This document shows positions 25,579 to 40,527 of a stretch of 64,000 nt of DNA, piece by piece. The stretch comes from Panagrolaimus kolymaensis (lineage: Eukaryota; Nematoda; Chromadorea; Rhabditida; Panagrolaimidae), in NCBI GenBank assembly GCA_028622995.1, contig JAJQJQ010000066.1, positions 1 through 64,000 of the forward strand. The letters are read 5' to 3'. A program made the position numbers and the translations under genes. The stretch's first letter is position 1; each line of letters starts with the position of its first letter. Under the pieces are notes generated by a model. That model was not told where the DNA came from, searched no databases, and worked only from the letters and a program-made list of their open reading frames with translations.

Positions 25579-27717
25579 TCATATGTCCAATTCAAGCCCT
25601 AACTCAAAGTTGATTTCGTTTCTCAACACCTTTATGTTGTTGTTGTTGATGCAAGTGTTAAAAAAAAATAAATGAATCATAATTGAGATGCTGCCCGTGG
25701 AGGGCTATAAAAACTTTGAAAGCGATTAATTATTAAAAAAATAATTAAAAATATTTGGCTTAAAATATTCATATGTCCAATTCAGACCGTAATTCAAAAC
25801 GAGATTCACTAATCTCTCCCTCTATGCTTGTTGATACAAGTGTTTGGTATGTCAGGAAATAGTTTTATTTATTTTTTTTGCTGCCATTTCTGAAATGTCT
25901 TGTATTTGCATGAATTTATTTGAAGAAAAATAAATAAAAACAAGAAAAAATAAGATCCGCTGAAGGGTCAAAAAATATTTGTTTCATAATTAAAACTTTT
26001 ATAAAATCTTTCAACACTCAACAGACTGTTTTTGGTTTTTTTTTGTAGTGAAAACATGCATCAAATATGTTAAAACATTAAAAAGAATTTGTAGAATTAT
26101 TTCTAGTTTGATAAACTAGAAATTTAAATAAGCCAAAAAAATCAAAAATTTTGTGTTGTTGTTGTTGTTGTGGGTGTTGTTGAGGTTGTTGTTGTGGATG
26201 TTGTTGAGGTTGTTGTTGTGGTTGTGCACCGGGATTCGAACCCAGCGAAAATTCTGCGACGTCTTGCAAAAATTCCACTGCGCTACGAAACCCGATATTA
26301 TAATAACAACTTTTTTGGACTATATGAAAGTGAACTTTTTGTTGAATTTTGAACTAAATTTTCCATTTTTTTGGACAATTTTGAAAGAAAATAAAATAGT
26401 GGTTTACCTAAATCATTTATTATATATTTTTTCTCATGTTTTTTAATCCATTTTCTTCCCAACTACCTATTCAATGAAGTAAGGAATATTTAAATTTAAT
26501 GTTTTTCATTTAAAGAAATCTTTTTTTAAGGTTAATGCCATGGCAAAAATCAAAAAAATCCAAAATTAATTTTTCTGTTTTAAAAATCTTGTAGTTTATG
26601 TATTTTACTAAATATTCGAACTCCACTTTTTTTTTTAATCATTGAGCTCATCAACAAGATATTTGGGTTTTAAATAAATGAATAACATTAAAAAATTTGC
26701 TGAATCACATTTTGAGTTACGGTGTTCAATAAAGCATCATATGGATATTTTTATCCAAATATTTATTATATGATTTTTAAAAATTATTCGGTTTTGAACC
26801 GCATACCAATTATGACCTTCAACCAACATCCATAATTTATTTATGGACCTCCTCCTCTATCTATGTAAACGATCACTTCGAGGTGAACGTAACAACTATA
26901 AATTACTTCCAAATCGGCACCATAGGATTTATTTTTAAAAATATGATTTAAAACGTATGTAAAAATGCATAATTAATGAGAAAAATAAGGCACTTTTCAT
27001 GTGGAATTTTTTTTCTAATTCATATCGTTTTAAATTTGTTTAAGCTTACTCAATGCTTGATGCTGATGTTTTTAAAATTTTTGAAGGCTTCCAAATCGTC
27101 ACCATAGGATCCGTTTTGAAAAATATTATTGAAAATGGATGTAAAATAGCATAAAAAATGATATTAATAAAGCACTTTTCCTCTGCAATTTTTTTTCTTA
27201 TTCAAAAAGTTTTAAATTCGATTAAGGTACTTCAAGACTTGAAGCAAGTGTTCAAAAAATAAAAAATTCATCGATTGAGGTACTTCCCGTGCATGCGATT
27301 AAAAATCCCGTTGGGGATAATTTTAATATATTTAATAATAATTATTTGGATAAAAAAATTCATATCTCCAATTCAAGCCTTAATTCAAAGTTGATTTCGT
27401 TTCTCAACACATTTATGTTGTTGATGCCCGTGTTCATCAGAGCCATGGATAAATAAAAAATTTTGATTTTGTAAAAACTTTTATTTTCAATAATTTTTAT
27501 TAATGTTTTTAGAGCGATTCCAATGAATCTTAGCTCCCACCGTCCACAGGATCATATCGAAATGATCAACATTTTTTAATGTTTTTTCATCTTGAAGCTT
27601 GTGTTCAAAATTTTTTTTTTTTTATCTCTATTGAAAGGCCTTGCCGTGGATGGCAGTTAAAACAGTAATACAGCATATTTTTTAAATAATAAATAAAAAA
27701 TATTTGGATCAAAAAAT
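25579..27717. repeat. Array unit 7 (2139 bp)
   Basis: Standard type. tRNA-like sequence at 26222-26292. Confidence 0.9.
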
Positions 27718-29856
27718 TCATATGTCCAATTCAAGCCCTAACTCAAAGTTGATTTCGTTTCTCAACACCTTTATGTTGTTGTTGTTGATGCAAGTGTTAA
27801 AAAAAAATAAATGAATCATAATTGAGATGCTGCCCGTGGAGGGCTATAAAAACTTTGAAAGCGATTAATTATTAAAAAAATAATTAAAAATATTTGGCTT
27901 AAAATATTCATATGTCCAATTCAGACCGTAATTCAAAACGAGATTCACTAATCTCTCCCTCTATGCTTGTTGATACAAGTGTTTGGTATGTCAGGAAATA
28001 GTTTTATTTATTTTTTTTGCTGCCATTTCTGAAATGTCTTGTATTTGCATGAATTTATTTGAAGAAAAATAAATAAAAACAAGAAAAAATAAGATCCGCT
28101 GAAGGGTCAAAAAATATTTGTTTCATAATTAAAACTTTTATAAAATCTTTCAACACTCAACAGACTGTTTTTGGTTTTTTTTTGTAGTGAAAACATGCAT
28201 CAAATATGTTAAAACATTAAAAAGAATTTGTAGAATTATTTCTAGTTTGATAAACTAGAAATTTAAATAAGCCAAAAAAATCAAAAATTTTGTGTTGTTG
28301 TTGTTGTTGTGGGTGTTGTTGAGGTTGTTGTTGTGGATGTTGTTGAGGTTGTTGTTGTGGTTGTGCACCGGGATTCGAACCCAGCGAAAATTCTGCGACG
28401 TCTTGCAAAAATTCCACTGCGCTACGAAACCCGATATTATAATAACAACTTTTTTGGACTATATGAAAGTGAACTTTTTGTTGAATTTTGAACTAAATTT
28501 TCCATTTTTTTGGACAATTTTGAAAGAAAATAAAATAGTGGTTTACCTAAATCATTTATTATATATTTTTTCTCATGTTTTTTAATCCATTTTCTTCCCA
28601 ACTACCTATTCAATGAAGTAAGGAATATTTAAATTTAATGTTTTTCATTTAAAGAAATCTTTTTTTAAGGTTAATGCCATGGCAAAAATCAAAAAAATCC
28701 AAAATTAATTTTTCTGTTTTAAAAATCTTGTAGTTTATGTATTTTACTAAATATTCGAACTCCACTTTTTTTTTTAATCATTGAGCTCATCAACAAGATA
28801 TTTGGGTTTTAAATAAATGAATAACATTAAAAAATTTGCTGAATCACATTTTGAGTTACGGTGTTCAATAAAGCATCATATGGATATTTTTATCCAAATA
28901 TTTATTATATGATTTTTAAAAATTATTCGGTTTTGAACCGCATACCAATTATGACCTTCAACCAACATCCATAATTTATTTATGGACCTCCTCCTCTATC
29001 TATGTAAACGATCACTTCGAGGTGAACGTAACAACTATAAATTACTTCCAAATCGGCACCATAGGATTTATTTTTAAAAATATGATTTAAAACGTATGTA
29101 AAAATGCATAATTAATGAGAAAAATAAGGCACTTTTCATGTGGAATTTTTTTTCTAATTCATATCGTTTTAAATTTGTTTAAGCTTACTCAATGCTTGAT
29201 GCTGATGTTTTTAAAATTTTTGAAGGCTTCCAAATCGTCACCATAGGATCCGTTTTGAAAAATATTATTGAAAATGGATGTAAAATAGCATAAAAAATGA
29301 TATTAATAAAGCACTTTTCCTCTGCAATTTTTTTTCTTATTCAAAAAGTTTTAAATTCGATTAAGGTACTTCAAGACTTGAAGCAAGTGTTCAAAAAATA
29401 AAAAATTCATCGATTGAGGTACTTCCCGTGCATGCGATTAAAAATCCCGTTGGGGATAATTTTAATATATTTAATAATAATTATTTGGATAAAAAAATTC
29501 ATATCTCCAATTCAAGCCTTAATTCAAAGTTGATTTCGTTTCTCAACACATTTATGTTGTTGATGCCCGTGTTCATCAGAGCCATGGATAAATAAAAAAT
29601 TTTGATTTTGTAAAAACTTTTATTTTCAATAATTTTTATTAATGTTTTTAGAGCGATTCCAATGAATCTTAGCTCCCACCGTCCACAGGATCATATCGAA
29701 ATGATCAACATTTTTTAATGTTTTTTCATCTTGAAGCTTGTGTTCAAAATTTTTTTTTTTTTATCTCTATTGAAAGGCCTTGCCGTGGATGGCAGTTAAA
29801 ACAGTAATACAGCATATTTTTTAAATAATAAATAAAAAATATTTGGATCAAAAAAT
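27718..29856. repeat. Array unit 8 (2139 bp)
   Basis: Standard type. tRNA-like sequence at 28361-28431. Confidence 0.9.
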
Positions 29857-31995
29857 TCATATGTCCAATTCAAGCCCTAACTCAAAGTTGATTTCGTTTC
29901 TCAACACCTTTATGTTGTTGTTGTTGATGCAAGTGTTAAAAAAAAATAAATGAATCATAATTGAGATGCTGCCCGTGGAGGGCTATAAAAACTTTGAAAG
30001 CGATTAATTATTAAAAAAATAATTAAAAATATTTGGCTTAAAATATTCATATGTCCAATTCAGACCGTAATTCAAAACGAGATTCACTAATCTCTCCCTC
30101 TATGCTTGTTGATACAAGTGTTTGGTATGTCAGGAAATAGTTTTATTTATTTTTTTTGCTGCCATTTCTGAAATGTCTTGTATTTGCATGAATTTATTTG
30201 AAGAAAAATAAATAAAAACAAGAAAAAATAAGATCCGCTGAAGGGTCAAAAAATATTTGTTTCATAATTAAAACTTTTATAAAATCTTTCAACACTCAAC
30301 AGACTGTTTTTGGTTTTTTTTTGTAGTGAAAACATGCATCAAATATGTTAAAACATTAAAAAGAATTTGTAGAATTATTTCTAGTTTGATAAACTAGAAA
30401 TTTAAATAAGCCAAAAAAATCAAAAATTTTGTGTTGTTGTTGTTGTTGTGGGTGTTGTTGAGGTTGTTGTTGTGGATGTTGTTGAGGTTGTTGTTGTGGT
30501 TGTGCACCGGGATTCGAACCCAGCGAAAATTCTGCGACGTCTTGCAAAAATTCCACTGCGCTACGAAACCCGATATTATAATAACAACTTTTTTGGACTA
30601 TATGAAAGTGAACTTTTTGTTGAATTTTGAACTAAATTTTCCATTTTTTTGGACAATTTTGAAAGAAAATAAAATAGTGGTTTACCTAAATCATTTATTA
30701 TATATTTTTTCTCATGTTTTTTAATCCATTTTCTTCCCAACTACCTATTCAATGAAGTAAGGAATATTTAAATTTAATGTTTTTCATTTAAAGAAATCTT
30801 TTTTTAAGGTTAATGCCATGGCAAAAATCAAAAAAATCCAAAATTAATTTTTCTGTTTTAAAAATCTTGTAGTTTATGTATTTTACTAAATATTCGAACT
30901 CCACTTTTTTTTTTAATCATTGAGCTCATCAACAAGATATTTGGGTTTTAAATAAATGAATAACATTAAAAAATTTGCTGAATCACATTTTGAGTTACGG
31001 TGTTCAATAAAGCATCATATGGATATTTTTATCCAAATATTTATTATATGATTTTTAAAAATTATTCGGTTTTGAACCGCATACCAATTATGACCTTCAA
31101 CCAACATCCATAATTTATTTATGGACCTCCTCCTCTATCTATGTAAACGATCACTTCGAGGTGAACGTAACAACTATAAATTACTTCCAAATCGGCACCA
31201 TAGGATTTATTTTTAAAAATATGATTTAAAACGTATGTAAAAATGCATAATTAATGAGAAAAATAAGGCACTTTTCATGTGGAATTTTTTTTCTAATTCA
31301 TATCGTTTTAAATTTGTTTAAGCTTACTCAATGCTTGATGCTGATGTTTTTAAAATTTTTGAAGGCTTCCAAATCGTCACCATAGGATCCGTTTTGAAAA
31401 ATATTATTGAAAATGGATGTAAAATAGCATAAAAAATGATATTAATAAAGCACTTTTCCTCTGCAATTTTTTTTCTTATTCAAAAAGTTTTAAATTCGAT
31501 TAAGGTACTTCAAGACTTGAAGCAAGTGTTCAAAAAATAAAAAATTCATCGATTGAGGTACTTCCCGTGCATGCGATTAAAAATCCCGTTGGGGATAATT
31601 TTAATATATTTAATAATAATTATTTGGATAAAAAAATTCATATCTCCAATTCAAGCCTTAATTCAAAGTTGATTTCGTTTCTCAACACATTTATGTTGTT
31701 GATGCCCGTGTTCATCAGAGCCATGGATAAATAAAAAATTTTGATTTTGTAAAAACTTTTATTTTCAATAATTTTTATTAATGTTTTTAGAGCGATTCCA
31801 ATGAATCTTAGCTCCCACCGTCCACAGGATCATATCGAAATGATCAACATTTTTTAATGTTTTTTCATCTTGAAGCTTGTGTTCAAAATTTTTTTTTTTT
31901 TATCTCTATTGAAAGGCCTTGCCGTGGATGGCAGTTAAAACAGTAATACAGCATATTTTTTAAATAATAAATAAAAAATATTTGGATCAAAAAAT
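29857..31995. repeat. Array unit 9 (2139 bp)
   Basis: Standard type. tRNA-like sequence at 30500-30570. Confidence 0.9.
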
Positions 31996-34134
31996 TCATA
32001 TGTCCAATTCAAGCCCTAACTCAAAGTTGATTTCGTTTCTCAACACCTTTATGTTGTTGTTGTTGATGCAAGTGTTAAAAAAAAATAAATGAATCATAAT
32101 TGAGATGCTGCCCGTGGAGGGCTATAAAAACTTTGAAAGCGATTAATTATTAAAAAAATAATTAAAAATATTTGGCTTAAAATATTCATATGTCCAATTC
32201 AGACCGTAATTCAAAACGAGATTCACTAATCTCTCCCTCTATGCTTGTTGATACAAGTGTTTGGTATGTCAGGAAATAGTTTTATTTATTTTTTTTGCTG
32301 CCATTTCTGAAATGTCTTGTATTTGCATGAATTTATTTGAAGAAAAATAAATAAAAACAAGAAAAAATAAGATCCGCTGAAGGGTCAAAAAATATTTGTT
32401 TCATAATTAAAACTTTTATAAAATCTTTCAACACTCAACAGACTGTTTTTGGTTTTTTTTTGTAGTGAAAACATGCATCAAATATGTTAAAACATTAAAA
32501 AGAATTTGTAGAATTATTTCTAGTTTGATAAACTAGAAATTTAAATAAGCCAAAAAAATCAAAAATTTTGTGTTGTTGTTGTTGTTGTGGGTGTTGTTGA
32601 GGTTGTTGTTGTGGATGTTGTTGAGGTTGTTGTTGTGGTTGTGCACCGGGATTCGAACCCAGCGAAAATTCTGCGACGTCTTGCAAAAATTCCACTGCGC
32701 TACGAAACCCGATATTATAATAACAACTTTTTTGGACTATATGAAAGTGAACTTTTTGTTGAATTTTGAACTAAATTTTCCATTTTTTTGGACAATTTTG
32801 AAAGAAAATAAAATAGTGGTTTACCTAAATCATTTATTATATATTTTTTCTCATGTTTTTTAATCCATTTTCTTCCCAACTACCTATTCAATGAAGTAAG
32901 GAATATTTAAATTTAATGTTTTTCATTTAAAGAAATCTTTTTTTAAGGTTAATGCCATGGCAAAAATCAAAAAAATCCAAAATTAATTTTTCTGTTTTAA
33001 AAATCTTGTAGTTTATGTATTTTACTAAATATTCGAACTCCACTTTTTTTTTTAATCATTGAGCTCATCAACAAGATATTTGGGTTTTAAATAAATGAAT
33101 AACATTAAAAAATTTGCTGAATCACATTTTGAGTTACGGTGTTCAATAAAGCATCATATGGATATTTTTATCCAAATATTTATTATATGATTTTTAAAAA
33201 TTATTCGGTTTTGAACCGCATACCAATTATGACCTTCAACCAACATCCATAATTTATTTATGGACCTCCTCCTCTATCTATGTAAACGATCACTTCGAGG
33301 TGAACGTAACAACTATAAATTACTTCCAAATCGGCACCATAGGATTTATTTTTAAAAATATGATTTAAAACGTATGTAAAAATGCATAATTAATGAGAAA
33401 AATAAGGCACTTTTCATGTGGAATTTTTTTTCTAATTCATATCGTTTTAAATTTGTTTAAGCTTACTCAATGCTTGATGCTGATGTTTTTAAAATTTTTG
33501 AAGGCTTCCAAATCGTCACCATAGGATCCGTTTTGAAAAATATTATTGAAAATGGATGTAAAATAGCATAAAAAATGATATTAATAAAGCACTTTTCCTC
33601 TGCAATTTTTTTTCTTATTCAAAAAGTTTTAAATTCGATTAAGGTACTTCAAGACTTGAAGCAAGTGTTCAAAAAATAAAAAATTCATCGATTGAGGTAC
33701 TTCCCGTGCATGCGATTAAAAATCCCGTTGGGGATAATTTTAATATATTTAATAATAATTATTTGGATAAAAAAATTCATATCTCCAATTCAAGCCTTAA
33801 TTCAAAGTTGATTTCGTTTCTCAACACATTTATGTTGTTGATGCCCGTGTTCATCAGAGCCATGGATAAATAAAAAATTTTGATTTTGTAAAAACTTTTA
33901 TTTTCAATAATTTTTATTAATGTTTTTAGAGCGATTCCAATGAATCTTAGCTCCCACCGTCCACAGGATCATATCGAAATGATCAACATTTTTTAATGTT
34001 TTTTCATCTTGAAGCTTGTGTTCAAAATTTTTTTTTTTTTATCTCTATTGAAAGGCCTTGCCGTGGATGGCAGTTAAAACAGTAATACAGCATATTTTTT
34101 AAATAATAAATAAAAAATATTTGGATCAAAAAAT
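31996..34134. repeat. Array unit 10 (2139 bp)
   Basis: Standard type. tRNA-like sequence at 32639-32709. Confidence 0.9.
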
Positions 34135-36261
34135 TCATATGTCCAATTCAAGCCCTAACTCAAAGTTGATTTCGTTTCTCAACACCTTTATGTTGTTGTT
34201 GTTGATGCAAGTGTTAAAAAAAAATAAATGAATCATAATTGAGATGCTGCCCGTGGAGGGCTATAAAAACTTTGAAAGCGATTAATTATTAAAAAAATAA
34301 TTAAAAATATTTGGCTTAAAATATTCATATGTCCAATTCAGACCGTAATTCAAAACGAGATTCACTAATCTCTCCCTCTATGCTTGTTGATACAAGTGTT
34401 TGGTATGTCAGGAAATAGTTTTATTTATTTTTTTTGCTGCCATTTCTGAAATGTCTTGTATTTGCATGAATTTATTTGAAGAAAAATAAATAAAAACAAG
34501 AAAAAATAAGATCCGCTGAAGGGTCAAAAAATATTTGTTTCATAATTAAAACTTTTATAAAATCTTTCAACACTCAACAGACTGTTTTTGGTTTTTTTTT
34601 GTAGTGAAAACATGCATCAAATATGTTAAAACATTAAAAAGAATTTGTAGAATTATTTCTAGTTTGATAAACTAGAAATTTAAATAAGCCAAAAAAATCA
34701 AAAATTTTGTGTTGTTGTTGTTGTTGTGGGTGTTGTTGAGGTTGTTGTTGTGGATGTTGTTGTGGTTGTGCACCGGGATTCGAACCCAGCGAAAATTCTG
34801 CGACGTCTTGCAAAAATTCCACTGCGCTACGAAACCCGATATTATAATAACAACTTTTTTGGACTATATGAAAGTGAACTTTTTGTTGAATTTTGAACTA
34901 AATTTTCCATTTTTTTGGACAATTTTGAAAGAAAATAAAATAGTGGTTTACCTAAATCATTTATTATATATTTTTTCTCATGTTTTTTAATCCATTTTCT
35001 TCCCAACTACCTATTCAATGAAGTAAGGAATATTTAAATTTAATGTTTTTCATTTAAAGAAATCTTTTTTTAAGGTTAATGCCATGGCAAAAATCAAAAA
35101 AATCCAAAATTAATTTTTCTGTTTTAAAAATCTTGTAGTTTATGTATTTTACTAAATATTCGAACTCCACTTTTTTTTTTAATCATTGAGCTCATCAACA
35201 AGATATTTGGGTTTTAAATAAATGAATAACATTAAAAAATTTGCTGAATCACATTTTGAGTTACGGTGTTCAATAAAGCATCATATGGATATTTTTATCC
35301 AAATATTTATTATATGATTTTTAAAAATTATTCGGTTTTGAACCGCATACCAATTATGACCTTCAACCAACATCCATAATTTATTTATGGACCTCCTCCT
35401 CTATCTATGTAAACGATCACTTCGAGGTGAACGTAACAACTATAAATTACTTCCAAATCGGCACCATAGGATTTATTTTTAAAAATATGATTTAAAACGT
35501 ATGTAAAAATGCATAATTAATGAGAAAAATAAGGCACTTTTCATGTGGAATTTTTTTTCTAATTCATATCGTTTTAAATTTGTTTAAGCTTACTCAATGC
35601 TTGATGCTGATGTTTTTAAAATTTTTGAAGGCTTCCAAATCGTCACCATAGGATCCGTTTTGAAAAATATTATTGAAAATGGATGTAAAATAGCATAAAA
35701 AATGATATTAATAAAGCACTTTTCCTCTGCAATTTTTTTTCTTATTCAAAAAGTTTTAAATTCGATTAAGGTACTTCAAGACTTGAAGCAAGTGTTCAAA
35801 AAATAAAAAATTCATCGATTGAGGTACTTCCCGTGCATGCGATTAAAAATCCCGTTGGGGATAATTTTAATATATTTAATAATAATTATTTGGATAAAAA
35901 AATTCATATCTCCAATTCAAGCCTTAATTCAAAGTTGATTTCGTTTCTCAACACATTTATGTTGTTGATGCCCGTGTTCATCAGAGCCATGGATAAATAA
36001 AAAATTTTGATTTTGTAAAAACTTTTATTTTCAATAATTTTTATTAATGTTTTTAGAGCGATTCCAATGAATCTTAGCTCCCACCGTCCACAGGATCATA
36101 TCGAAATGATCAACATTTTTTAATGTTTTTTCATCTTGAAGCTTGTGTTCAAAATTTTTTTTTTTTTATCTCTATTGAAAGGCCTTGCCGTGGATGGCAG
36201 TTAAAACAGTAATACAGCATATTTTTTAAATAATAAATAAAAAATATTTGGATCAAAAAAT
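34135..36261. repeat. Array unit 11 (2127 bp)
   Basis: Carries a 12-bp deletion in the GGTTGTTGTTGA tract, shared only with unit 12. tRNA-like sequence at 34766-34836. Confidence 0.9.
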
Positions 36262-38388
36262 TCATATGTCCAATTCAAGCCCTAACTCAAAGTTGATTTC
36301 GTTTCTCAACACCTTTATGTTGTTGTTGTTGATGCAAGTGTTAAAAAAAAATAAATGAATCATAATTGAGATGCTGCCCGTGGAGGGCTATAAAAACTTT
36401 GAAAGCGATTAATTATTAAAAAAATAATTAAAAATATTTGGCTTAAAATATTCATATGTCCAATTCAGACCGTAATTCAAAACGAGATTCACTAATCTCT
36501 CCCTCTATGCTTGTTGATACAAGTGTTTGGTATGTCAGGAAATAGTTTTATTTATTTTTTTTGCTGCCATTTCTGAAATGTCTTGTATTTGCATGAATTT
36601 ATTTGAAGAAAAATAAATAAAAACAAGAAAAAATAAGATCCGCTGAAGGGTCAAAAAATATTTGTTTCATAATTAAAACTTTTATAAAATCTTTCAACAC
36701 TCAACAGACTGTTTTTGGTTTTTTTTTGTAGTGAAAACATGCATCAAATATGTTAAAACATTAAAAAGAATTTGTAGAATTATTTCTAGTTTGATAAACT
36801 AGAAATTTAAATAAGCCAAAAAAATCAAAAATTTTGTGTTGTTGTTGTTGTTGTGGGTGTTGTTGAGGTTGTTGTTGTGGATGTTGTTGTGGTTGTGCAC
36901 CGGGATTCGAACCCAGCGAAAATTCTGCGACGTCTTGCAAAAATTCCACTGCGCTACGAAACCCGATATTATAATAACAACTTTTTTGGACTATATGAAA
37001 GTGAACTTTTTGTTGAATTTTGAACTAAATTTTCCATTTTTTTGGACAATTTTGAAAGAAAATAAAATAGTGGTTTACCTAAATCATTTATTATATATTT
37101 TTTCTCATGTTTTTTAATCCATTTTCTTCCCAACTACCTATTCAATGAAGTAAGGAATATTTAAATTTAATGTTTTTCATTTAAAGAAATCTTTTTTTAA
37201 GGTTAATGCCATGGCAAAAATCAAAAAAATCCAAAATTAATTTTTCTGTTTTAAAAATCTTGTAGTTTATGTATTTTACTAAATATTCGAACTCCACTTT
37301 TTTTTTTAATCATTGAGCTCATCAACAAGATATTTGGGTTTTAAATAAATGAATAACATTAAAAAATTTGCTGAATCACATTTTGAGTTACGGTGTTCAA
37401 TAAAGCATCATATGGATATTTTTATCCAAATATTTATTATATGATTTTTAAAAATTATTCGGTTTTGAACCGCATACCAATTATGACCTTCAACCAACAT
37501 CCATAATTTATTTATGGACCTCCTCCTCTATCTATGTAAACGATCACTTCGAGGTGAACGTAACAACTATAAATTACTTCCAAATCGGCACCATAGGATT
37601 TATTTTTAAAAATATGATTTAAAACGTATGTAAAAATGCATAATTAATGAGAAAAATAAGGCACTTTTCATGTGGAATTTTTTTTCTAATTCATATCGTT
37701 TTAAATTTGTTTAAGCTTACTCAATGCTTGATGCTGATGTTTTAAAAATTTTTGAAGGCTTCCAAATCGTCACCATAGGATCCGTTTTGAAAAATATTAT
37801 TGAAAATGGATGTAAAATAGCATAAAAAATGATATTAATAAAGCACTTTTCCTCTGCAATTTTTTTTCTTATTCAAAAAGTTTTAAATTCGATTAAGGTA
37901 CTTCAAGACTTGAAGCAAGTGTTCAAAAAATAAAAAATTCATCGATTGAGGTACTTCCCGTGCATGCGATTAAAAATCCCGTTGGGGATAATTTTAATAT
38001 ATTTAATAATAATTATTTGGATAAAAAAATTCATATCTCCAATTCAAGCCTTAATTCAAAGTTGATTTCGTTTCTCAACACATTTATGTTGTTGATGCCC
38101 GTGTTCATCAGAGCCATGGATAAATAAAAAATTTTGATTTTGTAAAAACTTTTATTTTCAATAATTTTTATTAATGTTTTTAGAGCGATTCCAATGAATC
38201 TTAGCTCCCACCGTCCACAGGATCATATCGAAATGATCAACATTTTTTAATGTTTTTTCATCTTGAAGCTTGTGTTCAAAATTTTTTTTTTTTTATCTCT
38301 ATTGAAAGGCCTTGCCGTGGATGGCAGTTAAAACAGTAATACAGCATATTTTTTAAATAATAAATAAAAAATATTTGGATCAAAAAAT
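36262..38388. repeat. Array unit 12 (2127 bp)
   Basis: Same 12-bp deletion as unit 11, plus a private substitution near 37744 (GTTTTAAAAATT where other units have GTTTTTAAAATT). tRNA-like sequence at 36893-36963. Confidence 0.9.
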
Positions 38389-40527
38389 TCATATGTCCAA
38401 TTCAAGCCCTAACTCAAAGTTGATTTCGTTTCTCAACACCTTTATGTTGTTGTTGTTGATGCAAGTGTTAAAAAAAAATAAATGAATCATAATTGAGATG
38501 CTGCCCGTGGAGGGCTATAAAAACTTTGAAAGCGATTAATTATTAAAAAAATAATTAAAAATATTTGGCTTAAAATATTCATATGTCCAATTCAGACCGT
38601 AATTCAAAACGAGATTCACTAATCTCTCCCTCTATGCTTGTTGATACAAGTGTTTGGTATGTCAGGAAATAGTTTTATTTATTTTTTTTGCTGCCATTTC
38701 TGAAATGTCTTGTATTTGCATGAATTTATTTGAAGAAAAATAAATAAAAACAAGAAAAAATAAGATCCGCTGAAGGGTCAAAAAATATTTGTTTCATAAT
38801 TAAAACTTTTATAAAATCTTTCAACACTCAACAGACTGTTTTTGGTTTTTTTTTGTAGTGAAAACATGCATCAAATATGTTAAAACATTAAAAAGAATTT
38901 GTAGAATTATTTCTAGTTTGATAAACTAGAAATTTAAATAAGCCAAAAAAATCAAAAATTTTGTGTTGTTGTTGTTGTTGTGGGTGTTGTTGAGGTTGTT
39001 GTTGTGGATGTTGTTGAGGTTGTTGTTGTGGTTGTGCACCGGGATTCGAACCCAGCGAAAATTCTGCGACGTCTTGCAAAAATTCCACTGCGCTACGAAA
39101 CCCGATATTATAATAACAACTTTTTTGGACTATATGAAAGTGAACTTTTTGTTGAATTTTGAACTAAATTTTCCATTTTTTTGGACAATTTTGAAAGAAA
39201 ATAAAATAGTGGTTTACCTAAATCATTTATTATATATTTTTTCTCATGTTTTTTAATCCATTTTCTTCCCAACTACCTATTCAATGAAGTAAGGAATATT
39301 TAAATTTAATGTTTTTCATTTAAAGAAATCTTTTTTTAAGGTTAATGCCATGGCAAAAATCAAAAAAATCCAAAATTAATTTTTCTGTTTTAAAAATCTT
39401 GTAGTTTATGTATTTTACTAAATATTCGAACTCCACTTTTTTTTTTAATCATTGAGCTCATCAACAAGATATTTGGGTTTTAAATAAATGAATAACATTA
39501 AAAAATTTGCTGAATCACATTTTGAGTTACGGTGTTCAATAAAGCATCATATGGATATTTTTATCCAAATATTTATTATATGATTTTTAAAAATTATTCG
39601 GTTTTGAACCGCATACCAATTATGACCTTCAACCAACATCCATAATTTATTTATGGACCTCCTCCTCTATCTATGTAAACGATCACTTCGAGGTGAACGT
39701 AACAACTATAAATTACTTCCAAATCGGCACCATAGGATTTATTTTTAAAAATATGATTTAAAACGTATGTAAAAATGCATAATTAATGAGAAAAATAAGG
39801 CACTTTTCATGTGGAATTTTTTTTCTAATTCATATCGTTTTAAATTTGTTTAAGCTTACTCAATGCTTGATGCTGATGTTTTTAAAATTTTTGAAGGCTT
39901 CCAAATCGTCACCATAGGATCCGTTTTGAAAAATATTATTGAAAATGGATGTAAAATAGCATAAAAAATGATATTAATAAAGCACTTTTCCTCTGCAATT
40001 TTTTTTCTTATTCAAAAAGTTTTAAATTCGATTAAGGTACTTCAAGACTTGAAGCAAGTGTTCAAAAAATAAAAAATTCATCGATTGAGGTACTTCCCGT
40101 GCATGCGATTAAAAATCCCGTTGGGGATAATTTTAATATATTTAATAATAATTATTTGGATAAAAAAATTCATATCTCCAATTCAAGCCTTAATTCAAAG
40201 TTGATTTCGTTTCTCAACACATTTATGTTGTTGATGCCCGTGTTCATCAGAGCCATGGATAAATAAAAAATTTTGATTTTGTAAAAACTTTTATTTTCAA
40301 TAATTTTTATTAATGTTTTTAGAGCGATTCCAATGAATCTTAGCTCCCACCGTCCACAGGATCATATCGAAATGATCAACATTTTTTAATGTTTTTTCAT
40401 CTTGAAGCTTGTGTTCAAAATTTTTTTTTTTTTATCTCTATTGAAAGGCCTTGCCGTGGATGGCAGTTAAAACAGTAATACAGCATATTTTTTAAATAAT
40501 AAATAAAAAATATTTGGATCAAAAAAT
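38389..40527. repeat. Array unit 13 (2139 bp)
   Basis: Back to standard length, without the 12-bp deletion. tRNA-like sequence at 39032-39102. Confidence 0.9.

Noticed and set aside
13232..39256. Repeated Gln/Pro-rich (minus) and Leu/Val-rich (plus) frames in every array unit
   Set aside because: They are translations of the TTG/GGTTG simple tract and the tRNA-like sequence on opposite strands, with no splice or start context. Their length follows the simple-repeat indels.
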